Below are positions 43,040 to 51,832 of a stretch of 64,000 nt of DNA, in pieces. Source of the DNA: Tichowtungia aerotolerans (GTDB lineage: Bacteria; Verrucomicrobiota; Kiritimatiellia; Kiritimatiellales; Tichowtungiaceae). The stretch spans positions 496,001 to 560,000 of the forward strand of contig NZ_CP047593.1 in the NCBI RefSeq assembly GCF_009905215.1. Direction: 5' to 3'. The first letter of the stretch is position 1; every line of letters begins with the position of its first letter. Under the pieces are notes generated by a model, which saw only the letters and a list, made by a program, of their open reading frames with translations, was not told the origin of the DNA and did no database searches. Both the position numbers and the translations under genes were made by a program.

Positions 43040-43411
43040 ATGAAAAAAATATTAACAACCAATATCTGGCGAACATGCGTATGCTGTATCGCTATGACCT
43101 TATCTGGTTGTGCAATGGAAATGATCGGTGAACGCTTTTATGACCCTAAGCCTGTTGGGGTTTATCCATCAACGCGACTAGATGCATCCTTAATTCATGA
43201 CTCATGCTCTGGAGGAACATTTTTATTTCCAGAGCCAAACTACTGGGCGACACCTATAATATTTTGCGACTTACCTTTTTCGGTTATAGCCGACACATTG
43301 TTTTTACCTGCGGATGTGATCAAAAAAAGTAGGTATGAAAAAAATGAAAACAAATCGAACCAGTCAAGTGAGCCGACTCGGACAACGCCCGCCGATGAGG
43401 GCAACAATTAA
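43040..43411 (+). CDS. Cassette 3: YceK/YidQ-like lipoprotein
   Basis: A 123-residue lipoprotein (lipobox LSGC, Cys23) with the YceK/YidQ pattern YPSTRLDASL ... DLPFSVIADTLFLPADVI. The family is a small cell-envelope protein of unknown role. Confidence 0.8.
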   Translation: MKKILTTNIWRTCVCCIAMTLSGCAMEMIGERFYDPKPVGVYPSTRLDASLIHDSCSGGTFLFPEPNYWATPIIFCDLPFSVIADTLFLPADVIKKSRYEKNENKSNQSSEPTRTTPADEGNN

Positions 43412-43442
43412 TCCCCGAGTCGGCTCCTTTCAGACGTTGGAT
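43354..43442. other. attC site of cassette 3
   Basis: R'' ATCGAAC (43354-43360) complements the GTTCGAT at the cassette start; R' GTTGGAT ends at 43442. Arms GAGCCGACTCGG / CCGAGTCGGCTC make a 12-base stem. 89 bases. Confidence 0.85.
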
Positions 43443-43449
43443 TTAAAAT

Positions 43450-43878
43450 ATGAAAATAAACAAAACTCAATTCAGATGGTTGCTCGTTGGATATTTCGTT
43501 GTCGGCGTGGCCGCGATGACATCATACTTTTTAGACGCATCTGTTGTGCCCTCGATTGTTAGGGATCTCGAGCCAAAGACCCCAACCCAATCTCTCCCAC
43601 TACTAATTTTGTTATTGGCATTTCTCATTGTCCTGCTGGGTACGGCGGTTGTGGGATTTATCGGCATGTTCAGATTTTCATCACGTTCCCGTTATATTTA
43701 TCTTGGGGCATTGCTAGTAAGCATTCTAATACGACCATTGGATAAATGGTGTGTTCAGACAGGATGGGAGGCTTTGTTCAGCGAGCTAGATATGTTCTTA
43801 GGCGGAGCTATTCTGGCACTATGTATCGTCGGCCCTGCAAAAGAACTGTTCATAAAAAAGGAATCCAACCACCATTAA
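43450..43878 (+). CDS. Cassette 4: small membrane protein
   Basis: A 142-residue protein with about four hydrophobic helices (WLLVGYFVVGVAAMTSYF, LLILLLAFLIVLLGTAVVGF, YIYLGALLVSILI, FLGGAILALCIVG). No family recognised. Last cassette before the transposon debris. Confidence 0.75.
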   Translation: MKINKTQFRWLLVGYFVVGVAAMTSYFLDASVVPSIVRDLEPKTPTQSLPLLILLLAFLIVLLGTAVVGFIGMFRFSSRSRYIYLGALLVSILIRPLDKWCVQTGWEALFSELDMFLGGAILALCIVGPAKELFIKKESNHH

Positions 43879-43896
43879 GCCGGCATGTGGTTTGTC
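43863..43896. other. Truncated attC site of cassette 4
   Basis: R'' ATCCAAC (43863-43869) complements the GTTGGAT at the cassette start. Only about 34 bases remain before the IS110 remnant, too short for a complete attC. Confidence 0.6.
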
Positions 43897-44371
43897 AACT
43901 ACCTGTCAGTAATATCTCTTCCTTTTTCAGTATAAAATCCTTGATGGAGGTGTAGCCCATTTCCCGTCGCGTGGCCGTGCCGATTTCGATGGCTAGCTTT
44001 TGCAGTTTGGTTCGGAAAGAGGTCGTCAGGTTATCTAGCGGAGTAAAGAAGCCCCTGAGTAGATACCAGATATAGACCGTCAATTTTCGGGCGACGGCAA
44101 TCGCTGCGACATTCCGGTTTTTGCGGTAGATCATGGCGCGTCCCCAGCGGGCAAGGGCGTTTGAGTCCGGGGCCATCCGCAGAATGGCGTGGGCGGCTTG
44201 GACAAGCAAGGCTCGCAGGTCTTTGCGGCCAGTATGCTTGATCCCTCCGCTATGATCAGTTACGCCGCTGCGGTTGACTCCCGGCTGAAGTCCGATATAA
44301 GCAACAAGCTTTTTGGGATTTCTGAACCTGCTTATATCTCCAATGATCGCACCCAATGCGTAAATTGTAAT
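43895..44371 (-). mobile_element. IS110-family transposase, C-terminal remnant
   Basis: About 158 codons matching the C-terminal Transposase_20 part (GDISRFRNPKKLVAYIGLQPGVNRSG, GGIKHTGRKDLRALLVQAAH). The N-terminal DEDD catalytic half is missing, cut off by the IS3 element at 44372. Confidence 0.8.
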
Positions 44372-44456
44372 TGACCTGAGCCCATAAAACTGGACGGTTT
44401 GTAGTGAGAGTTCTCCGTGATAATGACCTGCCCCCGTCGATTGGACCACTGAGCCT

Positions 44457-45350
44457 CTAAAATACGGCTTCTAATAGTTGCTGTGTTCTTTGGGTTCCCT
44501 CCCTCCTCCGGAGGAGGGAGGGAAGCGCGGACGCCTCCATCCACGCACCTATATATTCCGTCGGAGTCTTGTTATCAAGCGACTTATGCGGTCGCTGCTC
44601 ATTGTAATCTTTTTTCCATGCTGCGAGTTTATCACGGGCATCGTCCACTCCGAAGAAAAGCTCCACATTCAAACATTCATCCCTCAACTTTCCGTTGAAG
44701 CTTTCGATGTATCCATTTTCGGTCGGCTTACCCGGTCGGATAAACTCCATGGCGACCTCATGATGATATGTCCAGGCATCCATCGACCTGGAGTAAAACT
44801 CGCTTCCGTTGTCCACACGAATGCTTTTGGGATAACCGCGTTGATTAGCCACTCCGTTCAGACAAGACGCGACCTTTTCACCGGTGATGGATCGGTCAGC
44901 ATATAGCGCCAGGCATTCCCGACTAAAGTTATCGACTACCGTCAGTATCCTGAAGTGACGCCCGTCCTCGGTGCGATCCATCACAAAGTCCATACTCCAT
45001 TGCTCGTTGGGCCCGGCAGCCTGCTCAAGAGGAACACGAGGCCGGTTCGCCAACTTTTTACGGGGTTTCGTGCGAACGGCAAGGTTTTCCTCCATGTAGA
45101 CCCGATAGACTCTTTTGTGATTAATCTCCCATCCTTCCCGGCGCAACAGAACATGAATGCGCCGGTAACCGAACCGGACACGTTTAGCGGCCAGTTCCTT
45201 AATCCGCAGACGAAGCGCCTCATCGTCCCGAGGCTTCGCTTTGTAGAAAAAGGTGGTCCGGCTTAACTCAAAAAGCCCGCACGCCCGGCGGCCCGAGAGT
45301 CCGTATGCATCACATGCCCCCTCGGCCAGTTCGCGCTTCCGTGCAGGCTT
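44457..45350 (-). CDS. IS3 OrfB transposase (made by -1 frameshift)
   Basis: The DDE integrase frame: the HTH_21-like part continues from [20 protein letters not shown], then NEQWSMDFV (first Asp), [10 protein letters not shown] (second Asp) and [19 protein letters not shown] (Glu). It has no start of its own close to orfA and is expected to be read as an OrfAB fusion. Confidence 0.85.
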   Translation of the reverse strand, partial: KPARKRELAEGACDAYGLSGRRACGLFELSRTTFFYKAKPRDDEALRLRIKELAAKRVRFGYRRIHVLLRREGWEINHKRVYRVYMEENLAVRTKPRKKLANRPRVPLEQAAGPNEQWSMDFVMDRTEDGRHFRILTVVDNFSRECLALYADRSITGEKVASCLNGVANQRGYPKSIRVDNGSEFYSRSMDAWTYHHEVAMEFIRPGKPTENGYIESFNGKLRDECLNVELFFGVDDARDKLAAWKKDYNEQRPHKSLDNKTPTEYIGAWMEASALPSLLRRREGTQRTQQLLEAVF

Positions 45351-45616
45351 CAGAGCTTTTTTGCAATGACCTCCTGCAAGATGTGCTTGTCCAGACTCAG
45401 GTCGGCTACGAGCTGCTTCAACTTGCGGTTTTCATCACGTAACATGCGTAACTCCCGCACCTCGCTTACTCCAAGCCCCTTGTACTTCTTGCGCCAGTTG
45501 TAAAACGTGGCCTCACTGACTCCCATCGACCGGCATAGTTCGGCTATCTTCTCGCCGTTCTCCGCCTGCTTCAGGGCATATACGATCTGTTCCTCTGTGT
45601 ATCTCTTCCGCTTCAT
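45350..45616 (-). CDS. IS3 OrfA (HTH) protein
   Basis: An 88-residue helix-turn-helix protein ([27 protein letters not shown] split around the [22 protein letters not shown]) with a leucine-rich tail. The AAAAAAG slip site (45362-45356) sits just before its stop. Confidence 0.88.
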   Translation of the reverse strand: MKRKRYTEEQIVYALKQAENGEKIAELCRSMGVSEATFYNWRKKYKGLGVSEVRELRMLRDENRKLKQLVADLSLDKHILQEVIAKKL

Positions 45617-45692
45617 TCGTCCTCCTTATCATGAGGTTAAACGAAGCCGAATCCTAAAGTATCAACTGGTCCAGTTTTCGGGGTGAACGTCA

Positions 45693-45775
45693 ATTAACCC
45701 TTGCTCCGCGAGCCAGTCGTTTCCCATCCCCATGCGTGCGCGCCAGCTTCCAATAGCCTTTACGGCTGCTGACAA
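45693..45775 (-). pseudogene. Possible group II intron reverse transcriptase C-terminal remnant
   Basis: SSRKGYWKLARTH in one frame and GMGNDWLAEQGLIDVH in the next match the end of group II intron maturases (YW..AR and N.WL..QGL). The frame is broken and the IS3 element cuts it off. Short, so only tentative. The remainder up to 45944 shows nothing recognisable. Confidence 0.4.
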
Positions 45776-45944
45776 CAAGGCATGCGCATGATAAGAAGGA
45801 TGCAGATGCAAAAACCGGAAGGTGACACTGCGGAAATCCACCTCGTTCGCAAAGCGACATCATTTTGCGAAGCAAAGTAACGACCTCCGGACACGGCTCA
45901 CCTTCCGGCCCGACACACATGCGCCAAAATCGCCGTATCGAACT

Positions 45945-47045
45945 TTAATTGCCGGCGCGCCCGCCGACCCCCTTGGTGCCTTTGGCGATTTCTTTCTTTT
46001 TACCTTTTGGGCGCAGAGCGCGCGAAGCGGCTCCGGCCTGCCACATCTCGGAGTCGTGGATCGCTTTAAGCTCTTTATCCAGACGCTCCTTGTAGTTTTT
46101 GGCGCCGCAGATGCGCAGAACACGTTTTGCCTCGTCCTTGGTTTTGACTGCTTTGTAAAGGTCCCTGAAAACCGGCATCGTGGCTTTCTTAAACTTCGGA
46201 GCCCAATCGAGTGCGCCGCGCTGGGCGGTGGCGGAACAGTTGGAGAACATCCAGTCCATGCCCTTTTCATCGACGAGACGAATCAGGCTCTGGGTCAGTT
46301 CTTCAACGGTTTCGTTGAAGGCTTCAGACGGGCTGTGACCGTTTTTGCGGAGCACGTCGTACTGCGCTTCCATCACGCCGGCCAGTGCGCCCATCAGGAT
46401 TCCGCGCTCCCCGACGAGGTCGGATGTCACCTCTTTTTCAAAGGTGGTCGGAAACAGGTAGCCGGAACCGATTCCGATTCCGATCGCCATACAGCGCTCT
46501 TCGGCCCGGCCGGTGGCATCCTGATACACGGCAAAGCTGGAGTTGATCCCCGCGCCGCTCAGGAAGTTGCGACGTACGTTGAGTCCGGAGCCTTTCGGCG
46601 CAACCATAATCACGTCGACATCTTCCGGCGGAACCACTTTGGTCAGGTCGTTGTACACAATCGAAAATCCATGACTGAAATACAGCGCATCTCCAGCGCT
46701 GAGATTCTTTTTGATCATCGGCCAGCAGGCTTTCTGCGCGGCGTCGGACAACAGATACTGAATAATGGTTCCCTTCTGAACGGCCTCTTCAATTTCAAAC
46801 AGGGTCTCGCCGGGCTTGAAGCCGTCTCTTTTCGCGCGGTTCCAGTCCGTCATGAATTTTTTGGACTGGCCGACAATCACATTGAAGCCGTTATCGCGCA
46901 GGTTGAGTGCCTGGGCAGGCCCCTGCACGCCGTAACCGATGATGGCGATGGTTTCCTTTTTAAGGGTTTTGCGGGCTTTCGCCAGAGTGAACTCTTTGCG
47001 CATTACGACGGTTTCTTTGGTGCCGCCGAAGTCAATGACTGCCAT
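45945..47045 (-). CDS. ilvC: Ketol-acid reductoisomerase
   Basis: A 366-residue NADPH enzyme of branched-chain amino acid synthesis. It has GYGVQGPAQALNLRDNG (residues 37-53), VIMVAPKGSG, and metal/substrate residues in TSDLVGERGILMG and VEELTQSLIRLVDEKG. Start 47045 follows AGGAG. Confidence 0.96.
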   Translation of the reverse strand: MAVIDFGGTKETVVMRKEFTLAKARKTLKKETIAIIGYGVQGPAQALNLRDNGFNVIVGQSKKFMTDWNRAKRDGFKPGETLFEIEEAVQKGTIIQYLLSDAAQKACWPMIKKNLSAGDALYFSHGFSIVYNDLTKVVPPEDVDVIMVAPKGSGLNVRRNFLSGAGINSSFAVYQDATGRAEERCMAIGIGIGSGYLFPTTFEKEVTSDLVGERGILMGALAGVMEAQYDVLRKNGHSPSEAFNETVEELTQSLIRLVDEKGMDWMFSNCSATAQRGALDWAPKFKKATMPVFRDLYKAVKTKDEAKRVLRICGAKNYKERLDKELKAIHDSEMWQAGAASRALRPKGKKKEIAKGTKGVGGRAGN

Positions 47046-47074
47046 ACCTATCTCCTTCTTTCTGTACTGCTCCG

Positions 47075-47121
47075 TTCCAAACCCTGGAACCATCCAGGGC
47101 CGGATTTTCCAAGGTTTGGAA
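47075..47121. repeat. Palindrome pair upstream of ilvC
   Basis: TTCCAAACCCTGGAA (47075-47089, one mismatch) and TTCCAAGGTTTGGAA (47107-47121, exact), 17 bases apart and complementary except at one position, about 30 bases upstream of ilvC. Confidence 0.75.
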
Positions 47122-47199
47122 AATCCTAAAAAGCAGAACAGGCTTCCGCCTGCCTGAGACGTAAAGAGCCGATGACCGGAAAACAGACGGGACGCCTGT

Positions 47200-47997
47200 T
47201 TATTTCTGCATCAGAAACTTCACGCCGTTCTCAAAAAGTTTGAGTCCCAGCCCCTGGGAAGGAAGAGTACCGTCGAGTTTCTGTTTGTCCCAGTTGGGGT
47301 GGTTTTCGGGGAAAAGATAGGCCTCGGGATGCGGCATCATGCCGAAGATACGACCGGTCGGGTCGCACAGTCCGGCGATCGCGTTGAGCGATCCGTTCGG
47401 GTTGGCCGGGAAATCCATGGCTGGATCTCCGGCTTCGTCCGCATAGCGAACGGCTGCACAGCCGAGTTGTTCAATTTTTTCGATGACGGATGCTTCGGTA
47501 GTGAAAATTTTTCCTTCGCCGTGGCGAATCGGCATCGGCATCTGGGAGAGCCCCTTCGTGAAGATACACGGAGAACCGGTTTCAAACTTCAGGTTCACCC
47601 AGAAATTCTGGAAATGACCGCAGTCGTTCTGCATGAGCGCCACTTTCGGCTCAAAATATTCGTTATCAAACCCCGGCAGCAGACCGATCTTGGTCATGGT
47701 CTGGAACCCGTTGCAGACGCCCATGATGATTTTTTCGTCATCGATAAACTTCTGAAGCTCTGTGCGCAGATGGTGTTTGACGCGCAAGGCAAACACATGG
47801 CCGCTGGTCATGTGGTCGCCGTAAGAAAAGCCGCCGATGAACATCATGCCCTGGAAATCGCGCATCTGTTCGGGCTGATCGATCAGGTCGTTAATGTGAA
47901 CCTGTACGGCCTCAGCGCCTGCCAGCTCCCATGCGTGGGCCGACTCCGCTTCGCAGTTCACTCCATATCCGGTAATAATCAAAATTTTTGGTTTCAT
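47200..47997 (-). CDS. purQ: Phosphoribosylformylglycinamidine synthase, glutaminase subunit
   Basis: A 265-residue class I glutaminase of purine synthesis. Nucleophile Cys95 in GVCNGFQ, and the His/Glu in PHPEA near the end. Start at MKPKILIITGYG (47997). The partner PurL is not in the window. Confidence 0.92.
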   Translation of the reverse strand: MKPKILIITGYGVNCEAESAHAWELAGAEAVQVHINDLIDQPEQMRDFQGMMFIGGFSYGDHMTSGHVFALRVKHHLRTELQKFIDDEKIIMGVCNGFQTMTKIGLLPGFDNEYFEPKVALMQNDCGHFQNFWVNLKFETGSPCIFTKGLSQMPMPIRHGEGKIFTTEASVIEKIEQLGCAAVRYADEAGDPAMDFPANPNGSLNAIAGLCDPTGRIFGMMPHPEAYLFPENHPNWDKQKLDGTLPSQGLGLKLFENGVKFLMQK

Positions 47998-48243
47998 AAC
48001 AGGCCACCGAGTAAAACAGAAAAAGCCGCACGATTGAACGCTTATTTTTGCGAATGTTTTGCGCAGGCCGACCTGACCGACCTGCGATAAGGCACAGGGG
48101 ACCATTCAACCCGGAATCGCAGCACGGAGGTTTGCACGAACCCTGAAAAAACATACAGCAGCAGGGAAGCAACGCTCCCGGAGTAATCTGTCAAACGCTC
48201 CTCCACACAGCCGTCAAACCATTCCGCTGTTGCGAACAGCTCT

Positions 48244-49101
48244 CTAATGATGTCTGCCGGCCGGCATGCCTTTGGAACAGGCCGTGCAGCACAGACTGAC
48301 CAGATATCCCGCTCCGGCCAGCAAAACAATGACCGGGCCGCTCGGCAGATCGAGCTGATAACTCAAAGCCAGCCCTGCCAGTACACAGACAGCACAGATC
48401 GCTGAGGACAACAGCATGACGTGCCATAAGCGGTTCATAAACCGCAGAGCGGTCATCACCGGCAGCGTCAGCAGCGCGATCACCAGCACGATTCCAATCA
48501 CCTGCATCATCGTGACAATCGTTATCGCCACCATCGAGAGCAGCAGCACAAACCAGAATTCAACCCGAATACCGCGCAACCGCGCAAATTCTTCATCAAA
48601 ACAGATCATCTGCAGGCGCCTATAGAAAACGACACCGGTCAGAATCACCAGCAGATTGAACACCCCGACCAGCCCGGCATCGGATCGACTGACGAGCAGA
48701 ATATCGCCGAACAGCACGCTCATCGGCTCAAAATAGCCGGGCGTCTTCGCCAGAAACAGCAGACCGCCGGACATGCCCATCACCATGACGGCGCTGATCA
48801 CAGAGTCGGCCCGGTGCGAAGCGTACAGGGTGGAAGATCCAATAATCCACGCCGCCGCCAATGCAACCAGAACCGCTCCGGCGACCGGCGAAAAGCTCCA
48901 TCCGAAAAAATGGTTCAAAAACAGGGTTCCGCCGATTCCCAGCAAAACGGCATGGGAGATTCCGTGCGCGGCATAGCTGACGTGCCGCACCACCGTATAG
49001 CTGCCGATGATCCCAAACGAGATACTTCCGAGCAGCCCAATCAGCAGCGGATAAAACAGAATACCGGACGGTACAAACAGTTGATGAATCAGTTCAGTCA
49101 T
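48244..49101 (-). CDS. znuB: Zinc ABC transporter permease
   Basis: A 285-residue ABC-3 family inner-membrane permease (YTVVRHVSYAAHGISHAVLLGIGG, LRGIRVEFWFVLLLSMVAI). Its ATG overlaps the znuC stop (ATGA). Last gene of the zinc operon. Confidence 0.95.
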   Translation of the reverse strand: MTELIHQLFVPSGILFYPLLIGLLGSISFGIIGSYTVVRHVSYAAHGISHAVLLGIGGTLFLNHFFGWSFSPVAGAVLVALAAAWIIGSSTLYASHRADSVISAVMVMGMSGGLLFLAKTPGYFEPMSVLFGDILLVSRSDAGLVGVFNLLVILTGVVFYRRLQMICFDEEFARLRGIRVEFWFVLLLSMVAITIVTMMQVIGIVLVIALLTLPVMTALRFMNRLWHVMLLSSAICAVCVLAGLALSYQLDLPSGPVIVLLAGAGYLVSLCCTACSKGMPAGRHH

Positions 49102-49829
49102 TGTGCAGACTCCGGCCGGTGATACAACTGACCAATCAGGTTGAGATCAATTCGGTCCGGTGACAGGACCCGAGCGGTTCGGTCAATAAAAACAACCTGA
49201 TCGGTTTGCGGGCCGATAAAGGTCAGGTCATGCGAAACAACCACAACAGCAATCGTCTGTTTCAGGCGATACAGCAGCTCGCGCAGCTGCCGCTCAAACG
49301 CCGGATCAATACCGGATGCCGGTTCGTCGAGCACCAGCAGTCCCGGTTCACCGACCAGCGCACGGGCAATCAGCACGCGCTGCCGCTGCCCGCCTGAGAG
49401 CTCGGAAAAAGACCTGTTTTCCACCCCCTGGAGACCGGCCTGGCTGATTGCCCGGCCCGTGGCATCCGAGAGCGCCGACAGCCGCCGCCCGAACCCGCCC
49501 ATCCGCACAACATCTTTTACGCGGATCGGGAAATCCGGACGGACTTTCAACTGCTGCGGCACATACCCGATCCGGCTGCAGGCCCGGTGCGGCGGCGCGC
49601 CGAAAACGGACAGCGCGCCCTGCTGAAACTCAAGCAGTCCGAGCGCCAGCCGAAGAAACGTGGACTTGCCGCCGCCGTTCGGACCGATGATGCAGGTCAG
49701 CGATGCCGGCGGAACCGTCAGCGAAACAGATTCCAGAACCGGCACCTGCGGATGATAGGCAAACGAAACCCCATCTGCCCGCAAGGCCGGGGCCGTATCA
49801 ATATGTTCGGTTTCACGGCCGGTTCGCAT
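49098..49829 (-). CDS. znuC: Zinc ABC transporter ATPase
   Basis: A 243-residue ATPase with Walker A GPNGGGKST (residues 49-57), signature LSGGQRQR and Walker B GLLVLDEPASG. GAGGAGA six bases before the ATG shows that it starts inside the end of znuA. Confidence 0.95.
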   Translation of the reverse strand: MRTGRETEHIDTAPALRADGVSFAYHPQVPVLESVSLTVPPASLTCIIGPNGGGKSTFLRLALGLLEFQQGALSVFGAPPHRACSRIGYVPQQLKVRPDFPIRVKDVVRMGGFGRRLSALSDATGRAISQAGLQGVENRSFSELSGGQRQRVLIARALVGEPGLLVLDEPASGIDPAFERQLRELLYRLKQTIAVVVVSHDLTFIGPQTDQVVFIDRTARVLSPDRIDLNLIGQLYHRPESAQ

Positions 49830-50625
49830 AGGTCTCCTCTAAAGCTGTCGCTGCCTCTTCGATCACGGCAACCGGATCTTCCTGCAACGGATTCAGTGGA
49901 ACTACGGTTCCGCCGATCCGGTCTGCAATGATTTGCGCCGGCCGCGAACTGAACTGCGGCTGAACAAAGACGACGCGAACCTGTTCTTCCCGCGCCCGGT
50001 TCACCAGTCCCAGCAGATCTTTCGGAGACGGCGATTTTCCATCCAGCTCAACCACCCCCTGCTTCAGGCCGTACTCCTGTGAAAAATAGCCGAACACCGG
50101 ATGGTAGACATAAAACGTGCGCCCCTGCAGCGGGTTCAGCTTCTGTTTCAATTGCGCATCCTTTTCTGTGAGCGTCTGCTGATACGCCGCGCAGTTCTGC
50201 CGGTAGATCTCTGCACCTGCCGGGTCGGTCTGTGCCAGCGACCGCTCAACGACATCAGCCATGGCTGACAGATTCGACAGCGAAAGCCAGATGTGCGGAT
50301 CGGAAGCCGCATCGAGTTCGGCCGCCGCGTTGACAACGCGCAGCCCGGAATTCATTCCGGTCAGTTTCTGCGAAACGGTCTGTTCATACGGCAGTCCGAC
50401 AACAAAAAACAGATCCGCATCCCGAACCCCGGCAACAGCTTTCGGTGTCGGCGACCACGTGTGCGGATCCTGGCGGTCATCCATCAGGCTGCCCACCTCC
50501 ACGCGCTCGCCGCCAACCGAGCGAACCACAGAGACGAGCGGCGGGATGCCGCACCATACGTTCAGCTCGGCCGCCTGCGCCGACAGTGAGATTCCAACGA
50601 TGACTGTAAACAGATTTTTTTTCAT
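49813..50625 (-). CDS. znuA: Zinc-binding periplasmic protein
   Basis: A 270-residue cluster A-I binding protein with a signal peptide (to about AQA). Metal ligands are His55 (PHTW), His110 (PHIW) and His174 (YHPVFGYF), plus a later acidic residue. It lacks the His-rich loop of E. coli ZnuA. It follows the outer-membrane porin gene directly. Confidence 0.94.
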   Translation of the reverse strand: MKKNLFTVIVGISLSAQAAELNVWCGIPPLVSVVRSVGGERVEVGSLMDDRQDPHTWSPTPKAVAGVRDADLFFVVGLPYEQTVSQKLTGMNSGLRVVNAAAELDAASDPHIWLSLSNLSAMADVVERSLAQTDPAGAEIYRQNCAAYQQTLTEKDAQLKQKLNPLQGRTFYVYHPVFGYFSQEYGLKQGVVELDGKSPSPKDLLGLVNRAREEQVRVVFVQPQFSSRPAQIIADRIGGTVVPLNPLQEDPVAVIEEAATALEETYANRP

Positions 50626-50627
50626 GA

Positions 50628-51752
50628 TTAAAAATGTCCGTGGTAACTGAGCATCAGACCGATGCTCTTTTGCTGTTCGCCTTCTTCTTCTGAAAGTTTC
50701 CAACCTCCGGAAATGCCGAACCCGCAGGGCCAGACATAGCCGAGTGATCCCTGAATGTGTTCCCCGTCCGGCTCCTCCGTGTGATCCAGAACCGAATAAC
50801 TGCCCCCGAACTCCCACCCTTGCCAGGACAGCTCCAGACCGGCGGTACTGATCCGCAGATCATCATCGCCATGCGTATGGTTGTTGCGAATGTTTTTAAA
50901 TTCGCCGACTCCTTTGAGCTGCAGGTTTTCCGTGAGCGTTGCCGTATAGACACCGCCGATCACCCCGCGTTCTTCGTCTGCGTGGTCGGCTTCGGCATCG
51001 TATCCGGCATCCTGCCGGGCGTATGCCAATACATAGCTCAACTGATGGAGCGTATCGCCCAGCGCCGCATACAGCGGATCGCCGGACAGCGAAACCGCCC
51101 AGGACGAAAAGTCGTGCGTATTGGCAACGCCGCCCTCCTCTTTACGATCCGGTTCGCCGCCGCTGTTAATCACCGTCTGGTTCAATACGGTTGTATCCCG
51201 ACAGAACCCGGACACTTCCAGTCGATGACTTCCGAATGTTCCGGCATCCGCCGTGTAGGCGGCTCCGGCACCGAGACGACCGAGAATACTGTATTCCTCT
51301 TCGATTTCGTATCCGTACCATCCGGGGATATCATGCTGATCCAGACCGACGGTCGGATTGAATTTTCCGCCGAACACCTCCCATGCACCCGGCGCATAAA
51401 CCAGTTTAAGCTCCTCAAACTTCAGAATGTGATTTTCAAAATACACATCCTTTCCATCCGGAGCGGCCCCGCCGCCGTCATGATCGTGCGAATGCTTCTG
51501 TTCCAGTTTCAGCGAGCTGCGAATAAACAAATTGTCAATCGGTGAAAATTCGATGCCCACATGCGCGTGCGTTTTGAGGTCGAAAATCTCCTCGCCTGAG
51601 TCATCGGCTTCATACACCTGCTCCCCATAAACCCGCACATCCGTGTACACCGTCACATACGGAGCGTTCTGCTCATGCTGGTGACAATGCTCCTCCGCAA
51701 ACCCGGTCAAGGTCAGCCCCCCAATCAGCATCAAAAATATCCGTCTGTCCAT
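50628..51752 (-). CDS. Outer-membrane porin of the zinc operon
   Basis: A 374-residue barrel protein with signal peptide (ending GFAEE), ending SYHGHF. It is dotted with His (HCHQHEQN, KHSHDHDGGG, HTHGDDD, HADEE). First gene behind the Zur box and two bases from znuA. It probably brings zinc across the outer membrane without TonB, by inference from position and His content. Confidence 0.82.
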   Translation of the reverse strand: MDRRIFLMLIGGLTLTGFAEEHCHQHEQNAPYVTVYTDVRVYGEQVYEADDSGEEIFDLKTHAHVGIEFSPIDNLFIRSSLKLEQKHSHDHDGGGAAPDGKDVYFENHILKFEELKLVYAPGAWEVFGGKFNPTVGLDQHDIPGWYGYEIEEEYSILGRLGAGAAYTADAGTFGSHRLEVSGFCRDTTVLNQTVINSGGEPDRKEEGGVANTHDFSSWAVSLSGDPLYAALGDTLHQLSYVLAYARQDAGYDAEADHADEERGVIGGVYTATLTENLQLKGVGEFKNIRNNHTHGDDDLRISTAGLELSWQGWEFGGSYSVLDHTEEPDGEHIQGSLGYVWPCGFGISGGWKLSEEEGEQQKSIGLMLSYHGHF

Positions 51753-51777
51753 CGGTCCTTCCCCGTCTTAATTGTTA

Positions 51778-51792
51778 TGTTATAATATAACA
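51778..51792. promoter_or_regulatory. Zur box
   Basis: TGTTATAATATAACA, a 7-1-7 palindrome that equals the core of the E. coli Zur consensus (TGTTATANTATAACA). It lies 25 bases upstream of the porin-znuACB operon and 40 bases after zur. Confidence 0.88.
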
Positions 51793-51832
51793 GTTAAAAC
51801 AGAAGTCAAACACTCATGTTAAAAACAGGTGA

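Larger units (their letters stand above)
44373..45691 (-). mobile_element. IS3-family insertion sequence
   Basis: About 1.32 kb with imperfect ends sharing GAC...AAAACTGGAC, flanked by AATT at 44369-44372 and 45692-45695 as a possible target duplication. OrfA is at 45350-45616 and the OrfB frame runs below it, joined by an A6G slippery site. It looks intact and may be mobile. Confidence 0.8.

Noticed and set aside
43863-43896. Complete fourth attC
   Set aside because: Only about 34 bases remain between R'' and the nearest GTT; real sites here are 64-89 bases, so it is truncated.
44372-45692. IS3 ends as TG...CA with a 3-base duplication
   Set aside because: With those ends the flanking triplets are AAT and ATT and do not match; ends GAC...GTC with flanking AATT fit better, though this is not certain.
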